Assembly (NCBI RefSeq): GCF_905475465.1
Contig: NC_062238.1
Span: 11,315,368 to 11,379,367 of the forward strand
Reading direction: 5' to 3'
DNA length: 64,000 bases
DNA from: Pieris napi
Lineage: Eukaryota; Arthropoda; Insecta; Lepidoptera; Pieridae
Part shown: piece after piece, positions 1-14,900 of the stretch
How the letters are laid out: each line of letters opens with the position of its first letter
How positions within the stretch are numbered: position 1 is the stretch's first letter
The notes under the pieces: generated by a model
What the model was told of the DNA's origin: nothing
Seen by the model: only the letters and a program-made list of their open reading frames with translations
Database searches by the model: none
Made by a program: the position numbers and the translations under genes

Positions 1-540
1 GGATTTTGACAGAACAGCTAGCTCTGATGAATCCTGTATGTCAAATCCGAAACGTTTCTGACATAAGAGGGTCACACTTAGTCACGAATCTACGGGTGAG
101 ATTCAGAAATGAGACTTAGCACGAATTATGACTCCCGTGAAAATCAAATACGGAATTGTTGGGGCTACATTTCTGGTCTGAATCTTCGGGTAAATATTAT
201 TATCTTGTGCGAGCTTTCCCCCACGTGCCGAGATCTATATTATAATATGTAAATGACAAACTGATGTTTGAATACACAAATCCCACTGGCTGGCTAATAC
301 AGCTAACGCGCTTCATTTGATCGCTTGTGTATTTGGCTACAAATAAACCTAAGTTCAGTACACGACACCATGAGGTAGTCAGACGTTATACAAAAAAAAC
401 CCTACATTATAATACTGCTACACTAACACTATGGGGCCGACTAATTTTTGCATAGAGGCCTGTGCCTGACACGAACCATGCCCATTTCCAATTTTCCTTC
501 CTCGTGCATAGAATTTTTTTTCTATAGGGGATAAACTACC

Positions 541-655
541 AGGAGGCTCAGCTGATGCCAAGTGATAGCGCCGCACATATACACAGTGCTCTCGCGAGTG
601 AATTGGCGGCCTTTTAAGAATGGATACGCTCTTTTCTTGACCCTAAGACCTCTAC
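541..655. repeat. Dispersed repeat, 'GCGTTGCCGGCCTTTTAA' family
   Basis: The segment contains AGGAGGCTCAGCTGATG followed by TCTCGCGAGTG and GGCGGCCTTTTAAGAAT. The same blocks recur at 13321-13450, and in reverse complement at 16190-16330 and about 52370-52485, with short pieces near 9320-9350 and 12890-12945. I recognise it only as a common lepidopteran interspersed repeat; it has no coding content and the ends are ill-defined. Confidence 0.6.
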
Positions 656-2173
656 GAATAACTAAAACTAGATATTAGAAAAGCTACTGAACAACTCATG
701 CATGAAACAGAGAGTGATGGTGGCAGAAACACCTCCATTAAAAATTTAAATATATTGAGTATACAAGCACCTAAAGCTACCAAGCATTCGCTCAATTACA
801 TCTAAATACCTAAAAATATCGAAACACCGTCTTCAAACCGAGAATTATTTAAAACAGACGTGCATATCACAGCCAAAATGTCTGCCACACACCACCTCTG
901 CTCGAAATTCCAACCTTTATATATATTTGTCTAACACGATATGAATAAGCGACGGCTCGTAGCAATTACGAATGGTAAAACCTTATTATAATAAACGAGT
1001 CTATAGCTGTCGCCCAAAATAGTGTTCCGATTAAATGTTTCAATTGAATCGACAATTTTACTAAAACCCTTTTATGTTAAAATCTGTTCAATTTATGAGT
1101 AGAATATTCCTGAAAAAAATCAGTTAAAATTGTATTTTACTACTAATAACCACTTACTAAATATAAAAACCACAAGAAAAATTTGTCTTGGTTTTGGAAG
1201 GTTCCGTAAATTCCGGTCTACCCGATATCGGGTCGCTAGTATATCAAGTTTATCATTTCCAATCGATACGCTAGAACGACCAGACGATTCGAGCGTTAAA
1301 CTTACTTTCTCTCTTCAGCTGTTTATAGCTCATCATTAAAATACACCTGTCATACACGTGTCCCTGCGTGCATGGTCACAAGTCGACCGTAAAATTAAGT
1401 TATTTATGTATAATGTTATATTTTATTTATAACGTTTTCTCTGCAATTCGTACTTTACCGATATATGCTCCTAAATTTTCTTTTTCGGTCTTAAGTCGAA
1501 ATTTGTACTGATAATTCACGATGTGTTTTTTATTTAGCTTAAACGGAACACTATTTTGTACCACTTAATAATTTCTAATATCAGTAATTCCATTATCAAT
1601 TTACAATGTTTATTTTTAAATAAAACATTTTTAACGGAGAATTTTTATATAAATCGTTACGAGTGCTTTTATTATCTTTATCGATCTTCTAATAAATTCA
1701 CGTATCCGTCAAAAAAGTTTTATTTGGCACGCGTAAAGCTAAGATATTAACATGTAGGCAATATAACCCTACATATATTTAATAACCAGTTTTAATTTCT
1801 TCTATATTAATTTCTGCAACCAGTTTTTAGTTTCTTGTATCTACAAATATTTTAAACGTCACCAAGCTAAGGAATATTTAAGCAATACATTTCGTCCGTA
1901 CAAATTCATATGAAGTTTAAAAAATCTTTTCTCGTAATATACTTCATGGACATAATATAATACTAATTTTGGTCACTAATGTTATATCGCGTGATGTTTT
2001 AAAACCTATTTCAATTTATAATATTCTTGGAGTGGGGTACGGACGAATAACAAATAAACGTGAGGTGGTATAGTTTACTCGAGAACGAATGCTCGTCTTT
2101 CTTTATTATTACTATGCGATTGTATAGTTTAAATTATTTTCGGATTTACTAAAACAATATAAAGTGTATATAG

Positions 2174-2438
2174 CAATGTTTCTCGACGGGAGGTCCACGC
2201 CCCACAAGGGGGCAGTTTGCTAATTAAGGGGGCTGTTCGAAAATTTATAAATTTAAAAAAAAATTACTTGTAATATAATTTTTAAAGTCTAGTTGTTTCG
2301 TAAATAATTTGCTCCTAAAAACTATTATTTAAGTTAAGCAATTCATTAGATATTAAAAATGATATATGTTACATATAGTCATAAGAATTTTAGAAAAGCT
2401 AAGGTGGGGCATGGCACAAAAAATGTTGGGAAACACTG
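2174..2438. mobile_element. hAT-like non-autonomous element (265 bp)
   Basis: The left end reads CAATGTTTCTCGACGGG. The right end, reverse-complemented, reads CAGTGTTTCCCAACATTTT, so the termini are imperfect inverted repeats of the CAGTGTTTCCCA type seen in hAT elements. The 8-bp flanks are GTATATAG and GTAAGTAG, matching at 6 of 8 positions, as expected of an aged hAT target duplication. There is no transposase, so the element must have moved in trans. Confidence 0.55.
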
Positions 2439-2866
2439 GTAAGTAGAAAAAAAAATTGTTAAATAACGTAACAAAAAATTGGTTGCAGAAAACTAAAATC
2501 GATTAGATATAATAATATGAGTAATATACCATTTACAAGTCCAATAAATCTTAAGCCAATATTTTGGGTTACGTAATGCACCTTAATACATCATGATAAG
2601 GCTGCTATTTCAATGAGACTAATTTTCTATGAAACATTAAATTGTCTTGCTCTTTACGCAATTCTTATTTAAGCATTCAAGTACAAAAATGTATGTCGAA
2701 TTAAAACGCGTTTATCTATGCAAAATCAGATTAATCATTTAGTATAACGATACCGATTTATATTTACATACTAATTAATTTCCTGTATTTAAATGCACGA
2801 AAAAACACAATTTTAGTGTCCAGCTGAATTGTTGATTTGATTTCATTACATGTTATAAATACGCGT

Positions 2867-2872
2867 TTTAAT
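2867..2872 (-). terminator. Candidate poly(A) signal ATTAAA of the PI3-kinase gene
   Basis: On the minus strand ATTAAA lies about 110 nt beyond the TGA stop (2982-2984). It is the first plausible poly(A) hexamer I see after the stop. No transcript evidence is available, and a more distal site may be used. Confidence 0.35.
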
Positions 2873-2981
2873 ATGACAAACTATTTCATGGTATTCAGAA
2901 CATGTATTGATCACTGCACTCTTACAAAGTCTGTGGCGTGTATTTGGACGGCTGTTTCTTCAGCCGTCGCACGGATCACTG

Positions 2982-5900
2982 TCAGTTGTTCTTGTCGAAG
3001 TTGTGGAATGCCCAGTTGAAGGAGGTGGTCCATGAGTTCTTTTGCGCCTCCACGAACTTCATACGAAAGTGCTCTATCGCCTTTTCTTCGGATAGATCCA
3101 TCACCTGTAACAAATAATTCATAGTAAAAAGACCATTTCAGACTGCAATCTACATGGTCTTCACATCTGACCAAAATTATGTCTGGACTTTAAAAGAGAC
3201 TGTGACCTCTTGAGTTTGTTTCGGCGTTTCTTCTCAGAGTAGTCAGATAGGAAACGTCGATCTCAACTAGTTTAAAAAAAAAATGTTTGACGTGTAAAAG
3301 TGTTTGTACAAACCTACTTACAGAAATAATTCCTAATTTAGGCTGAATTTGGTAATGAACAAAAAATACTGGTATTATTGTGAAAAAGCGTGGGGCGCTC
3401 TGTGCCATATTTTTCGTCTATCGTCATTTTCAGCCTAAATTAGGAATTATTTTTCACTTTTTAGTTTGATGAGCTTTAAAAGCGTGTTTTTTAACCATAT
3501 TTATTTTATTTTTAAAGTGGGTCAAAATCGAGTCCGAAGGAGTCGGTTACATACATACATATATACAGGTGAAGCTAATAATAATAAAGCGTGTAAAAAA
3601 CATTTATCATTTAAAAAGTCATGAAAACGATTTTGTTTACACAAGAACAAAAGACTTTCCCTTATTAGAGACTGTATGTAGTGTTATTTGACACTTTCTT
3701 ATGTTAAACATCCTTTTAAGTAAATTAGATTAGTTTTAAATTACCATTTGGGCCTTCGGGCCAATCAGTGGTTAGACTGGTCGAGAAAAATATATAACTT
3801 GTTGATCTGATATTCTGATTTCGAATCTTTTTATAGATAATATACAAGTATTTGATCATTAATTAGCATACTTATCAATATATGCAAATGGTTGTTTACT
3901 ATTCGCATTACAAATTTAAGATTAAATTAACATATATAAGGAATTATATATCAAAAAATTTAACAATTTAAATATAGCCTATAATACAAATAATATAGCA
4001 TTCTAAAAAAAGTTTAAAAAAAAGTGTTTTTCTAAATTTAGCATTCTATTGATTTGAAACGAGTCCAGCCAGTGGTAAAGTTTATTCGTTACAAACATAC
4101 AAAAATGCAAATATTTCCTATTAATATATCACTGTGTTCATAATAAGAAATTGTGAATTCATATAATTTACACATATTGTTACAATACTTATAACAGAAG
4201 AAACGGACGCAGAAATAACATATCTGCTCTATACCCCAGAGCGCATGCTTAGGGTAAGATTCGGACACGAGACTAAGCGCTAAGTCTGACTCACGTACGT
4301 CCAAATATATTGGATTTTGACACATGGGGGTACGCAATCTTGTTTCTAAATCTCGCCCTTTAAGGGTGGTTATAATTGACGTTTTTTAATTTAAACCTTC
4401 GATTAAAACCGAGTTAATAACCAATTCTCAACATATTATCTTTGAAAATACGCTATGCAGATTTTGAATTTATTAAAAATAACTATTTTAGAATATAGAA
4501 ATTTGATAGTTCTTACCAAAGTCTCTCTCAAATACTGAAGATCCTTTTCGGAGCTGAGTTCGGGAAGACCAGTGGATATCATCATTGAGAACAGAGACAG
4601 TATCAGATGACCGTGTTTCCTGAGTATTTTAAAGGCCTGCAACACATCAGTTAATTTGATACACTTTATATTTTGTGATTCATAACATATTTTAATTGAA
4701 TGAATAAATTTTATTTATAGTAGCTCAACACATTATGTAAAATGCTGTATCTACAGTATATGTTTAAACTATCTTTTCTAAATTACATGACAATTTGTAA
4801 AAATAAATGAAACACACTTTAGATTTTACTAGTAATTTTTAGTGTGTTATAAACGAAAATCTAATTGCACCAAAAAAGTACTGACAAAAGTAGTCTCGTC
4901 TCTTTCTATCGCAACGCAGATGCCGAAACCTGCTCATCTACATGCTTATAAAGAGTACCTAGTGCTGCTAGATGTATATCATATCTGCTAGAATATGGTA
5001 GAGTTATATCTGTACTCTAGTGCATATTATGCAAAACAAATATATATATTCCATATTTATTATTTGTGTTCGTTTCTTTAACGCTAAATAAAAAAAATTA
5101 AAGACTTTCTTTCTATGTGCGCATTTAACATTCGCTCGAACGGTGAAGGAAAACATCGTGAGGAAACCGGCTTGTCTTAGACACAAATAGTCGACCGAGT
5201 GTGTCAGACACAGGAGGCTAATCACCTACTTGCCTATTAGATTGACAAATGATCATGAAACAGATTCAGAAACCTGAAGCCTAGACCTAAAAAGGATGTA
5301 GCCATTAATGTATTTTTATGTAATTTATAGCTTAACTTGCGTTTGCGTTGATTTCGTGTCAATCGTGATATATCAATCAATTGCTATAAAACCATCACGA
5401 TTTGCTCATTTCCTTAATTTATTGGCGAAAATCGTATCAAAATTCACAACTTTGGAGTTTAGCGCGTTCTTCGCGGCATTGTGCTCGAAATATATATATG
5501 TAAATATTTTTTTAACAATACAACAACAAAACTTTTTAACATTTTTTTCCAACGAGGTCGTATTAACGAATTGTTTACTTTAGGAAAATCAACATCTAGA
5601 ATAGGACAGAAAATAGTGAAGATTTAAAATAATTGTTCGGCCAATGGACTTGTGCATATTATGTACACCTCTCTCTTTAACCGGCAGCTTATTGCTGATC
5701 TTGCTCAGAATTGCATGTGGAGCTGACTATCTGTTTCCACCGATTTCTGTCCAACGCCTCTCTTATAACAGTGTATAGTTTTGAGGACAATGAGTATTTC
5801 ATTTGATCGGTCCATCTGGTTGGTGAACGGCCACATGATTTTTACCTTCTGTTATCAAACACGATCATTTTATCCAAGTTCTCATTTCTTGTATCTTGTA

Positions 5901-8900
5901 TATATATATTTTTTAAAGACAATTTACACCAATTGACCCAGTCCCATGCTAAGCTGGTGAAGCTTGTGTTATGGGTACTAGGCAACGGATATACATACAT
6001 ATTATAGATAGATAGACATATAAATGGATATTTAAACACCAAGACCTAAGCACAACACCAAATGCTCATCACATCGATGTTCGTCTCAGCCGGGGATCGA
6101 ACCCGGGACCCATGGATTCGCAGTCAGGGGTACTAACCACTAGACAAATGAGTCGTCAAATATTGATTATTACATAAGTAGACTTTATAAATATTTTAAA
6201 TTACTTACAGTTTCACAAAGCTCTTTAAATATCTTGAAATCCAACTGTTCTCCAACCCCGCCCCTCTGCCCTTTATTAATCACGTGAATGAAGTCGTGAG
6301 TTAATACGAACGGTACTCTTTCGCGTTTAAACCCATACTTCTGTTTAAAATGTCCTAGGAAGTGGCCGAAATCTATATGGAATAGCTGAAAGGAATTTTT
6401 TAATAGTCAAATTTGGTAAAGTATTAGAACTATTTATTTAATACTTTGAAACATCAAGGTTTATAATAATTTACCAAAAACATTTAAAGATCTTCCTTTT
6501 AGTCTTAAAACACTTACTTAATTTAGCAGTATTGGAATGTATTATTATATTAATGATTATAGTATAAGTGAAAAATTATAATTAATATTAAATTTATGAC
6601 AAAATATATTTTAATATTATAAGAATTGACTATAATGATATGAATGATAAAGTAACTTTTTTGTAAAATTCTAATTATATTTATATAATTCTCTCCTTTA
6701 AGACAGATTTGCACGCCTAAGTAGAAGAATATGCAAAGATTAGATTGTACCACCATACTATTTTTGTACCATATTCTTGCAAATAAATGATTATGCAATA
6801 TTAGGTAGTTAACATATTTATCAACGTAAAACGCACCTTAACACAAGGTCATAAATACGTAATAGCAATTTATTCCAATTACTGTTAATAAACGAATTCA
6901 AAACAAGATAGTAAAGTTAGATTTACGTTACTATCTTGTTTTGAATGTTTTTAAGACATAAAAACTAATACCAACACAAACCCGACATTTTCTATCAACG
7001 TTTAGATAATTACATAAGCGATTAATTTTTTTTAATAATTGCGGGTCCAACACTTTGGTGTTAATGTTGCAAATATTAACTTTATTTTATTGTATTATAT
7101 TTTTTGCATTTTCGTAAATTCACTTGCAACAATTCCATTGTCTGTTTTTAAAATCTTTATTGTGCAACCATCCAGTACTCTGTGGCTTATTCTATAGTAC
7201 ATATATTAAATGTTGCATACTCTGTGACCATTCAGAGTAATTAAAAATATATATATATATATTCAATCATTTTAACAAATGTAGCAAAAATTGTTGACGA
7301 AAGATATAATCAGAATCGGTATATAATATTACTTTTAGAAGATTTATAAGAAAAATTAATTTCAAAAGAACTTTAGAAAAACTTCGCAGACTTTATCATT
7401 AAGATTCGTTCTACATACCTGTCCAGTCTTTTTAACCATAATGTTGTCTGGATGTCTGTCCGCAATGCCCAACACATAGGTCGCGACACAGTAACCCGCA
7501 CAACTCATAGTAAATTCTTCAACCGCTTTATTCAACGCACTCTCACTTTGATTTTGTTTCCGGAGCCATTCTGTAAAAAGAAAATTGTATGTTATAAAGA
7601 ATGGAATAATGCTCAATTGGAATTGAACATTACGATACCTTATGGTGATCATAGGTTAATAAAACTCTTAAAGAATAAATTATATCTTTAAACTCGACAT
7701 TAAATTTCTGTATTAAAATCTGCACTGGATTAATATCAACAATTTGTTTAAGTTAATTAAAATATGCTATAGTTAAAGTATACAAAAATATTTACTTTTC
7801 TATAATAACTATATATTTTTTATATTTCGGAAAAATAAAATATATTAGGTATGTATGGAATTGACGTGAAATTGGTTAATTTTTGAGAATACGTAAATCC
7901 CTTAAAACACGGTACTCTTATAACGCATTTTCATATTACGCGATTAAAGTCCCTTAGATAACACGGATATTCCCCCATATAACGCGGAGATGTCACACGT
8001 CATATTTTTGTACCGTGACATTTATAATGATTTATAAAGTTTTAGATTTGTATAAATATGAATTAAAAATTATTTTGCCAAAGAAGTTTCACTTCTGACA
8101 TGCGTACTTTGTACGCACGCACTTTTAGTTTAATATACGATTTAAATCGCCTTTAACGAGAAAAGTTAAACTAATCATTTGTAATCTAATACCTACAACG
8201 CGTTTTCTATAACGCGGAACCAGTCTACCGTTTTAACAGAGATTACTGTATCCGTAACATACAAAAAGGTTTTATATATAGATAACACAAACTCACGAAA
8301 CAGATTAGCCTTGGATATAGTGGAGGCTGCGTTGAAAAGCGCGCTCTGCTTCTGAATGTTGGCGACGGTCTCCGCTTCCTCTACGACTTCTATCATACCA
8401 ACTGCGTACTCCATGGATATACAATTGTACGGGTTCAATCTGTTAGGAAAACATCAGAAACTTTTGAATTGATGCTGCAAACTAGTATAAAACGTTTGCT
8501 TATCTTGCCGAAGCCAGAATAAATTATTTGAAGAAGTCTATTAAGTATGAGGGTGTGCAATTATTTAATCAATTACCGTCTAAAATTCGTAATATTAGCG
8601 CGTTTAACCAATTTAAAAGGGCATTAAAGATATATGTCAGAATGAGGGTAGACTAAAATTGGGACGGCTAATGGCGATGTGTATCTCGATCGTATATACA
8701 TATTAAGTTTCTCGTGTCAATAAAATCCTTTTTGTAATGATAAATAAAGATCTTTAAACATTAAACTTGGCATCCTAGTGGATCTTGGTGATTTTCTTAG
8801 ACCAGATGGTCAGCCATCTGCGACTGACATTTGCGTTTTAATCGCGCATAGAATAAGATTACTAACACTTTATTTATATCACAATAACAGGAGGAGAAAT

Positions 8901-11900
8901 ATTATTAAATAAATGAAGACAGGATGTAAATGGCAGTCTTACTGTTAAAAGAAATTTCTTCCTGACGTCGGATTTGTTTGATGTGCGCTTGTCATATCAC
9001 ACTCTTTTTAATAATAAATCTGTCTAATTGCAGCGTTTTAATTAAATATGTGTGCTCTCCATAATGTGAACACAATTTGACAGAGACGTTAGTTAAGCGG
9101 GAAAATCGACTGATGAATGAATAAAAAATATATTTTTCATTTTTCAATTTTAATTAAATCAATAATGCTACTGAGTGCTTTATTTTTACACACAACACAA
9201 AAAAAAAACAAATTGTCAACAATGACGTAATGTGCTAAATTTAAAACTAAAGGACAAGATAAGAAGTACAGAATAAGAAAGAAAACAAAAGTTATTTATG
9301 CACTATCCCATTGCCAAACTTAAAGGCCGGCAACGCAAATTCATTCATGACGCAAAAAAAAATTGTTTCTGTATAAAATTTTAAGTGTGTGTATTTTTAT
9401 CCACCATAATTATTAATAATCAGTAATTAAATTAGACAAAGCAAAAAAAGTTTTTCTCACCTAAAATCATACCCCGCATTCTTCCAAATCCTATCCATAA
9501 TTCTGAGCATTTGCAGAGTAAACATATCCTGGCGAAGGTCATCCCCAATTTTTAGAATAATCCTGATATCTGTTCCCGTCGGGTCCACGTTTTCAAACTC
9601 TAGTAACAGGGGTCGCATTTTACTATCCTTTACTGTACATCTGTCGGGTCTGGAAATTGTACATTAAATAATTAAATTAAATAAAAACTTTATGTATTAC
9701 CAAATGTCATATCCTCTTTGTATTTAAGTTTTAAGTATAATAATATCTATCTATTTATTTTTCCAGTAAGTTAAGTAAAATAGAGACAACAATTTTTTTT
9801 GGGTATTTTTATTAAATTTTTTCAGCCCCCAAAATTGATGAATTTACCGCAAAACGGTTCATAATGCAGATATTACTGTATGTGCAATAAACGAATTTCC
9901 AATTTAGAAATTAAGCGAATATATATATATATGTATATACTAGCAGATTCGGCCAAGCGTTGCTATGGCTCAGGTTTCTGTCATAATACATAGTAGTAAA
10001 CTATTCAAGGAAAACGGTAGGAGAACACCAGTCATGGGGACCAAAATGGTTTTTTGGTGGTTATGCTATTTAATTCTAGCTTATGTGAAACGTTGGTACT
10101 TTCAACACAGCGCCATCTGTTAGAATTATTGTGACTATCAAATAATAAACAAATATTTTGCAATCAAATGATATTGCGGGTATAAATTGAGATGTAAGCT
10201 ATCTTATCTTTTAAGTTCGATCAAACTACACAGGGTGTGCAAATTTGATTGATATCGGTTCGGTAGTTTAGAAGTCCATTGCGGACAAACAACGTGACAC
10301 GTAATTTATATATATTTATCTTAGTATAAATAGTATATATTATTTTTTCAAGCGAACAAGATCTTTTAAATAAATATCTGAAACTTACTTGATCCGTTTA
10401 CAAACAAGACTAGGAGTTAAAGGTGACGCAAAATCACATAACTGCTCCATACAATGTTCTTCCTGCAAATGTATGTGAAGCGCCGCACGGGCTTTTGATA
10501 TTTCCTTCTTTTTGCGAATCGCTTGACTAACCCCTGCATAAATATATTATAAAAAATAAAATTTAATAAAATTTATTTATTAAATATTTATTACAGTGTA
10601 AACATTATAAATTTATTAAAAACTGTTATTGAGACAAATAAATCACTTTAAATGCAAATTGATATTAGATTGGCTGGATCATGAAACATAAACAGAAATC
10701 TGAGGCCCAAACCTACAAAGCTTTTAGCGCCACTGATTTGTTTAACTATCATTTACCACACTTTTTTTATTTAGTCCCAACCCAAAGACCCAAGCGCCAA
10801 ATTGAATTCGCGTTAAAAGTATGTAAGGTAAGGAAACAGAAAAAATTTACATCAGTTAAAAAAATTCAAAATTGAAATAATAAAATATATTATGGAATTA
10901 AGTATGTATAATATGTATAATATTTGTTATGGGAGAGCTGGGACACTTAAAATTGACTTACATAAAAGAGTTCCCAAATCGAACTCATTGTAATGCATAT
11001 CAAGTTATAACAAATAAAAAAAAAAATTTTTTTTTTAGAAAAGTGAAAGTAACCAATATAAAGTAAATAATAGATTCTGATCAACATGGGGCGTAGTATT
11101 TTAAACTGGACTGTTAAAATTAACTCGTGAAAAATAACATCATTTTTTATTGCTTATTTATTTTATTTTCAACAATTCAATAGTTTGTAATATCCCATCG
11201 TCCATCTACTCCTTTGATTTGAGAATAAGTTTTTTTTTATGTACGCTCATTAAAACCTATATGAATTAATGATATTTGTTTTTTTTTTTTAAAGTCACAG
11301 AAAACACAAACAATACTTACATTTAAGTTTATCGAGGCATGTGATCTGTCTCGTCAGTGTGCTGATGTGATCTTGGCAGCCGCGACAGTACGCCTCCAAT
11401 ACGAGCCCGAAACGAACGCATACGGACGGAACGTGCATTTCTGATCTGTAATTATACATATATGTATTTTGGGAGATGTTTTAAGCGGTCTAGTTTACCG
11501 GTCTAATTGTCTAAAGAACCTATAAAAAAAATTGTCAATGAGGATATAAAAAAAAATTATCTCGAAAGTATTCACAAAAAAAAAGTAATAGTGACTACGA
11601 TCTTTTTGTAAAGCGATAGGGTGCCTATAAAAAAAATACCGCAGTTGGGGCGAAATGGTAAAACTGCTTAAAATATCCCAATTAGGGGCCTCATAGCCTA
11701 GCGGTCTTATTAAGTGGCAGCTAGGTGAGGGGTACCGGGTTCGATTCCCGGTTCGAGGGCAAGTTTTAATTTAATTTAAATTTGTTCTCAGCCTTTGGGA
11801 GGGTTGTGCGGTACCGGGCGAGTGCCTAAACCGTACATGGAGGACATGGTCGAATTTCTAAGGCAAAAAAAGAACGAATTATAAAAATCTCATACTTGAC

Positions 11901-14900
11901 GCTGGCTAATGCACAAACCGTGCCAGAGCCATAAAAAAAATACCAATTTGATACTTGATTCTTAAACAACATATAAATATAATATATATATATATATATA
12001 TATAATATAAAATATAATATAAGACGCAAGAAGTTCAAAATCAAATAATCAAAAAATTTAAAAATGAAGTATTTTTTAATTTCACACATCTTTTTTATCG
12101 ATTAATACCTACCTTAAATGCCAAAAGAGGTAGTGTCCAATGGTCCTATTCTTAAAGGCGCGTTCCAATAAAAATCTCGCGAGATCACACATCAGATACG
12201 ATTCGTGTTTCAATGCTTGCACTAGTTGTAATAAATATAATAATAAGTCTTCATCGCTGTAATGATAATGTTAACCTCGTTAAATAATATTATGTTAATG
12301 ATAATAATAAATCGTGTATTATCAAAGAAAGTGGTACATTTCGATCGATTAATTATAAAAATTCGTACAAACAGTCATACAAAATAGGCATGCAAATGTC
12401 ATATTAATTATCATAATGTCATAATAATAAGTTAAGTTATTTATAATTGTTGTCAAACTTATGGTCTAAATATTCCCTTGGCTTTATAAATTTAATCAGT
12501 AAGGAAAATTTAAAAAGAATTAATATTTTTAAATACACTGTTTTAGTTGTCTGTCTGTCCCTTTTCATCACAGCGTAGACACAATTTGATAGAAAGAGAC
12601 GAAAGAGTATTTTGTTATAACAGTGCAATAAGAATGTTTTTATGAATATTTATATAATTTTAGGGGCCATAAAATCTTTATTACATAATATATTACATAG
12701 TAAACGCATTTAAATAAAAATAAAGCAAAGTATCTCTTTTTTTGTTTTTATAACTTATGTATTATTTCACACAGGATTATTTTTAACACTAGCGAAGCGA
12801 GGTTTTTAATATACATTCATAAATTGGAAATTAATATATAAATAAATTAAAAATAGACTGATTTTAAGTGATAAACACATAAATACTCACACTGCCAGAA
12901 GACTCGCAAGTGCGTTGCCGGCCTTTTAATAAATTTGTTCAGAAATACTTCTATGGCCTGGTTCCAGATAGTGTCTATAACTAAAGTGAGTTATAATAGC
13001 GATATTACTTACCTAATCTTAGCCAAACACTCGACCGCAAAACTCCGTACAGCCGCATCCGCGTAGGCATAGTCCAATAATTCCAAAGACGACTCGACTC
13101 GTAACATTGGCCAATTTGAGAGCATTCTCGCGACACGAGCAGTCTCTGCCCGTTCAGTCCATTCGACGCACGAGAGCAGCTTGGGCAGCAACTCTGGGGC
13201 CGTCGTTTGGAAGTACTCTCTGGTCAAATAAGACAAAACAAAAATAGTTATGAGAAAAATTTAGTGCAATCAGTCGCTCAAATATACTTAGTTTTCATGT
13301 TACCAAGAAAGTTTTTTTTAATAGAACAGGGGGCAAACGGCAGGAGGCTCATCTGATGTTTAATACCGCCCATGGACACTCTCAACACCAGAGGGCTCGC
13401 GAGTGCGTTGCCGGCCTTTTAAAAATTGGTACGCTTTTTTCTTATCTTTATTTAGAAATTCTATTTTCGTTAAATAATTATCACCAGGAGCAGAATCTAC
13501 TGTTGGTAGAACCCAAGATATTGGATAAATTCCTGGTGCCGAAATGGGAGGAAGGCTCACGCAGTTCGAAAGAATGCCAAAATAGACGCTACATAGAATT
13601 ACACTCCCCTCAATAACGACAATTAAATAAAAAGGATTTTTTTAGGTTGCCGAAATTAGTTAAAACTACGGAGCTGTGTACGTTGTTTTGTCGCTTTATT
13701 GCCCTAGCGACAAATAAACTCGACTGTCGGTACTCGTCATATGTACCGAACTTTCCAAGAAATGCGTTCTTTTTTTTTACAAATTGCGCATGCTTGCATG
13801 TACTTTATCACGAAGATGCACCAATAGCGCAAGAAAAGAATTAAATAAGTAAAGTAACTTTTTGTACAGTAAAAAAATAACAGATTACGCAATAGTGTTA
13901 AAATACGAATTATTTTTATGTAATTACTAACACTAGTCTGAAATAAACTTCCTTTCCATTTAACGGCAACTAAATAAAAAAACGCCAAAATAGACACAGT
14001 CCAGATTTTTTTATTTATTTATATTATTATTAGCACGTATACAGCGTGAATATAGATATACAAATACTTAAGTGATCATATACCGGTCTATATACTGATC
14101 ATCAATTGGGGCTTTTACCTTAGTAATACTTAATTTACAAAGAAGTTTCACTTCTGACATGTGTACCTAGCACGTACGCACTTTTTTTATTTCCTAATGA
14201 GGTTTTAACTAACTACCACATTTACCGGTTAAACATAACTCACCTAGCTGCCCAAATATCTTTCTTTTCTTGTTCGTGCATTTCATACATGGGATCCTTT
14301 TCGGCGGTGACTCGTAATTTCTCAAAGTTTTCATTCAGTCGCGCCATTTCCGCTCCGTTCTCAAGTTGGTCTGCATACGATTTTATGGCTTCTTGCTTCG
14401 GGAATAAGATTGGGTGTTGGCAGTCATAGCTGGAATAATTAATAGATATATTATCTCACAGTATATTGATTTAATTTACATTATTAAGCAAAAAAAACCA
14501 ATAATAATAAAGCCTGTTTATTTCCAATCAATTGTTTTCAATATACAATTAAGAGTTGTAGGGAGTTGATTAGTATTTTTTGTTGTTTATTAGTTGATAG
14601 GTATTTTGTACAGATAGTTACGCTTTTCATCCATGAGAGGTTTAGGTTGAGTAGTTTTTGATTAGATGAGAGGTTTTTGTACAGCTGGTTACGCTTTTCA
14701 TCCGTGAGAGGTTTAGGTTGAGAAGTTTTTGATTAGATGAGAGGTTTTTGTACAGCTGGTTACGCTTTTCATCCGTGAGAGGTTTAGGTTGAGAAGTTTT
14801 TGATTAGATGAGAGGTTTTTGTACAGCTGGTTACGCTTTTCATCCGTGAGAGGTTTAGGTTGAGTAGTTTTTGATTAGATGAGAGGTTTTTGTACAGCTG

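Larger units (their letters stand above)
1..2981. other. Gene-poor flank downstream of the PI3-kinase gene
   Basis: I find no coding exon here. The stretch is AT-rich and its open frames are short, with no recognisable domain. It contains a repeat of the GCCGGCCTTTTAA family near 541-655 and a small hAT-like element at 2174-2438. A segment near 1-200 resembles one near 4255-4360 (shared pieces such as GATTTTGACA and GAGACTTAGC/GAGACTAAGC), which suggests an old dispersed repeat. The final 115 bases should include the 3' UTR of the minus-strand PI3-kinase gene. Confidence 0.6.

Noticed and set aside
2911..3174. 87-codon minus-strand frame over the last PI3-kinase exon
   Set aside because: It is in the wrong frame; the true exon (3104-2982) reads VMDLSEEKAIEHFRMKF and stops at TGA.
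5308..5583. 91-codon plus-strand hydrophobic frame in a PI3-kinase intron
   Set aside because: AT-rich composition gives a chance Phe/Ile/Leu-rich translation; there is no conserved motif, signal or exon context.
7830..8260. Possible pogo-like element with repeated TATAACGCG motifs
   Set aside because: Several TAACGCG pieces and a TACAGTAATCTC-type end are visible, with a similar end near 35560-35622, but I could not define two matching termini or a target duplication.
11685..11760. Possible tRNA gene (B box GGTTCGATTCC)
   Set aside because: No cloverleaf with a closed acceptor stem; an identical head with the same long body recurs at 42211, so it is a SINE. The same applies to 5908-6157, 47962-48216, 61263-61543 and 63340-63545.
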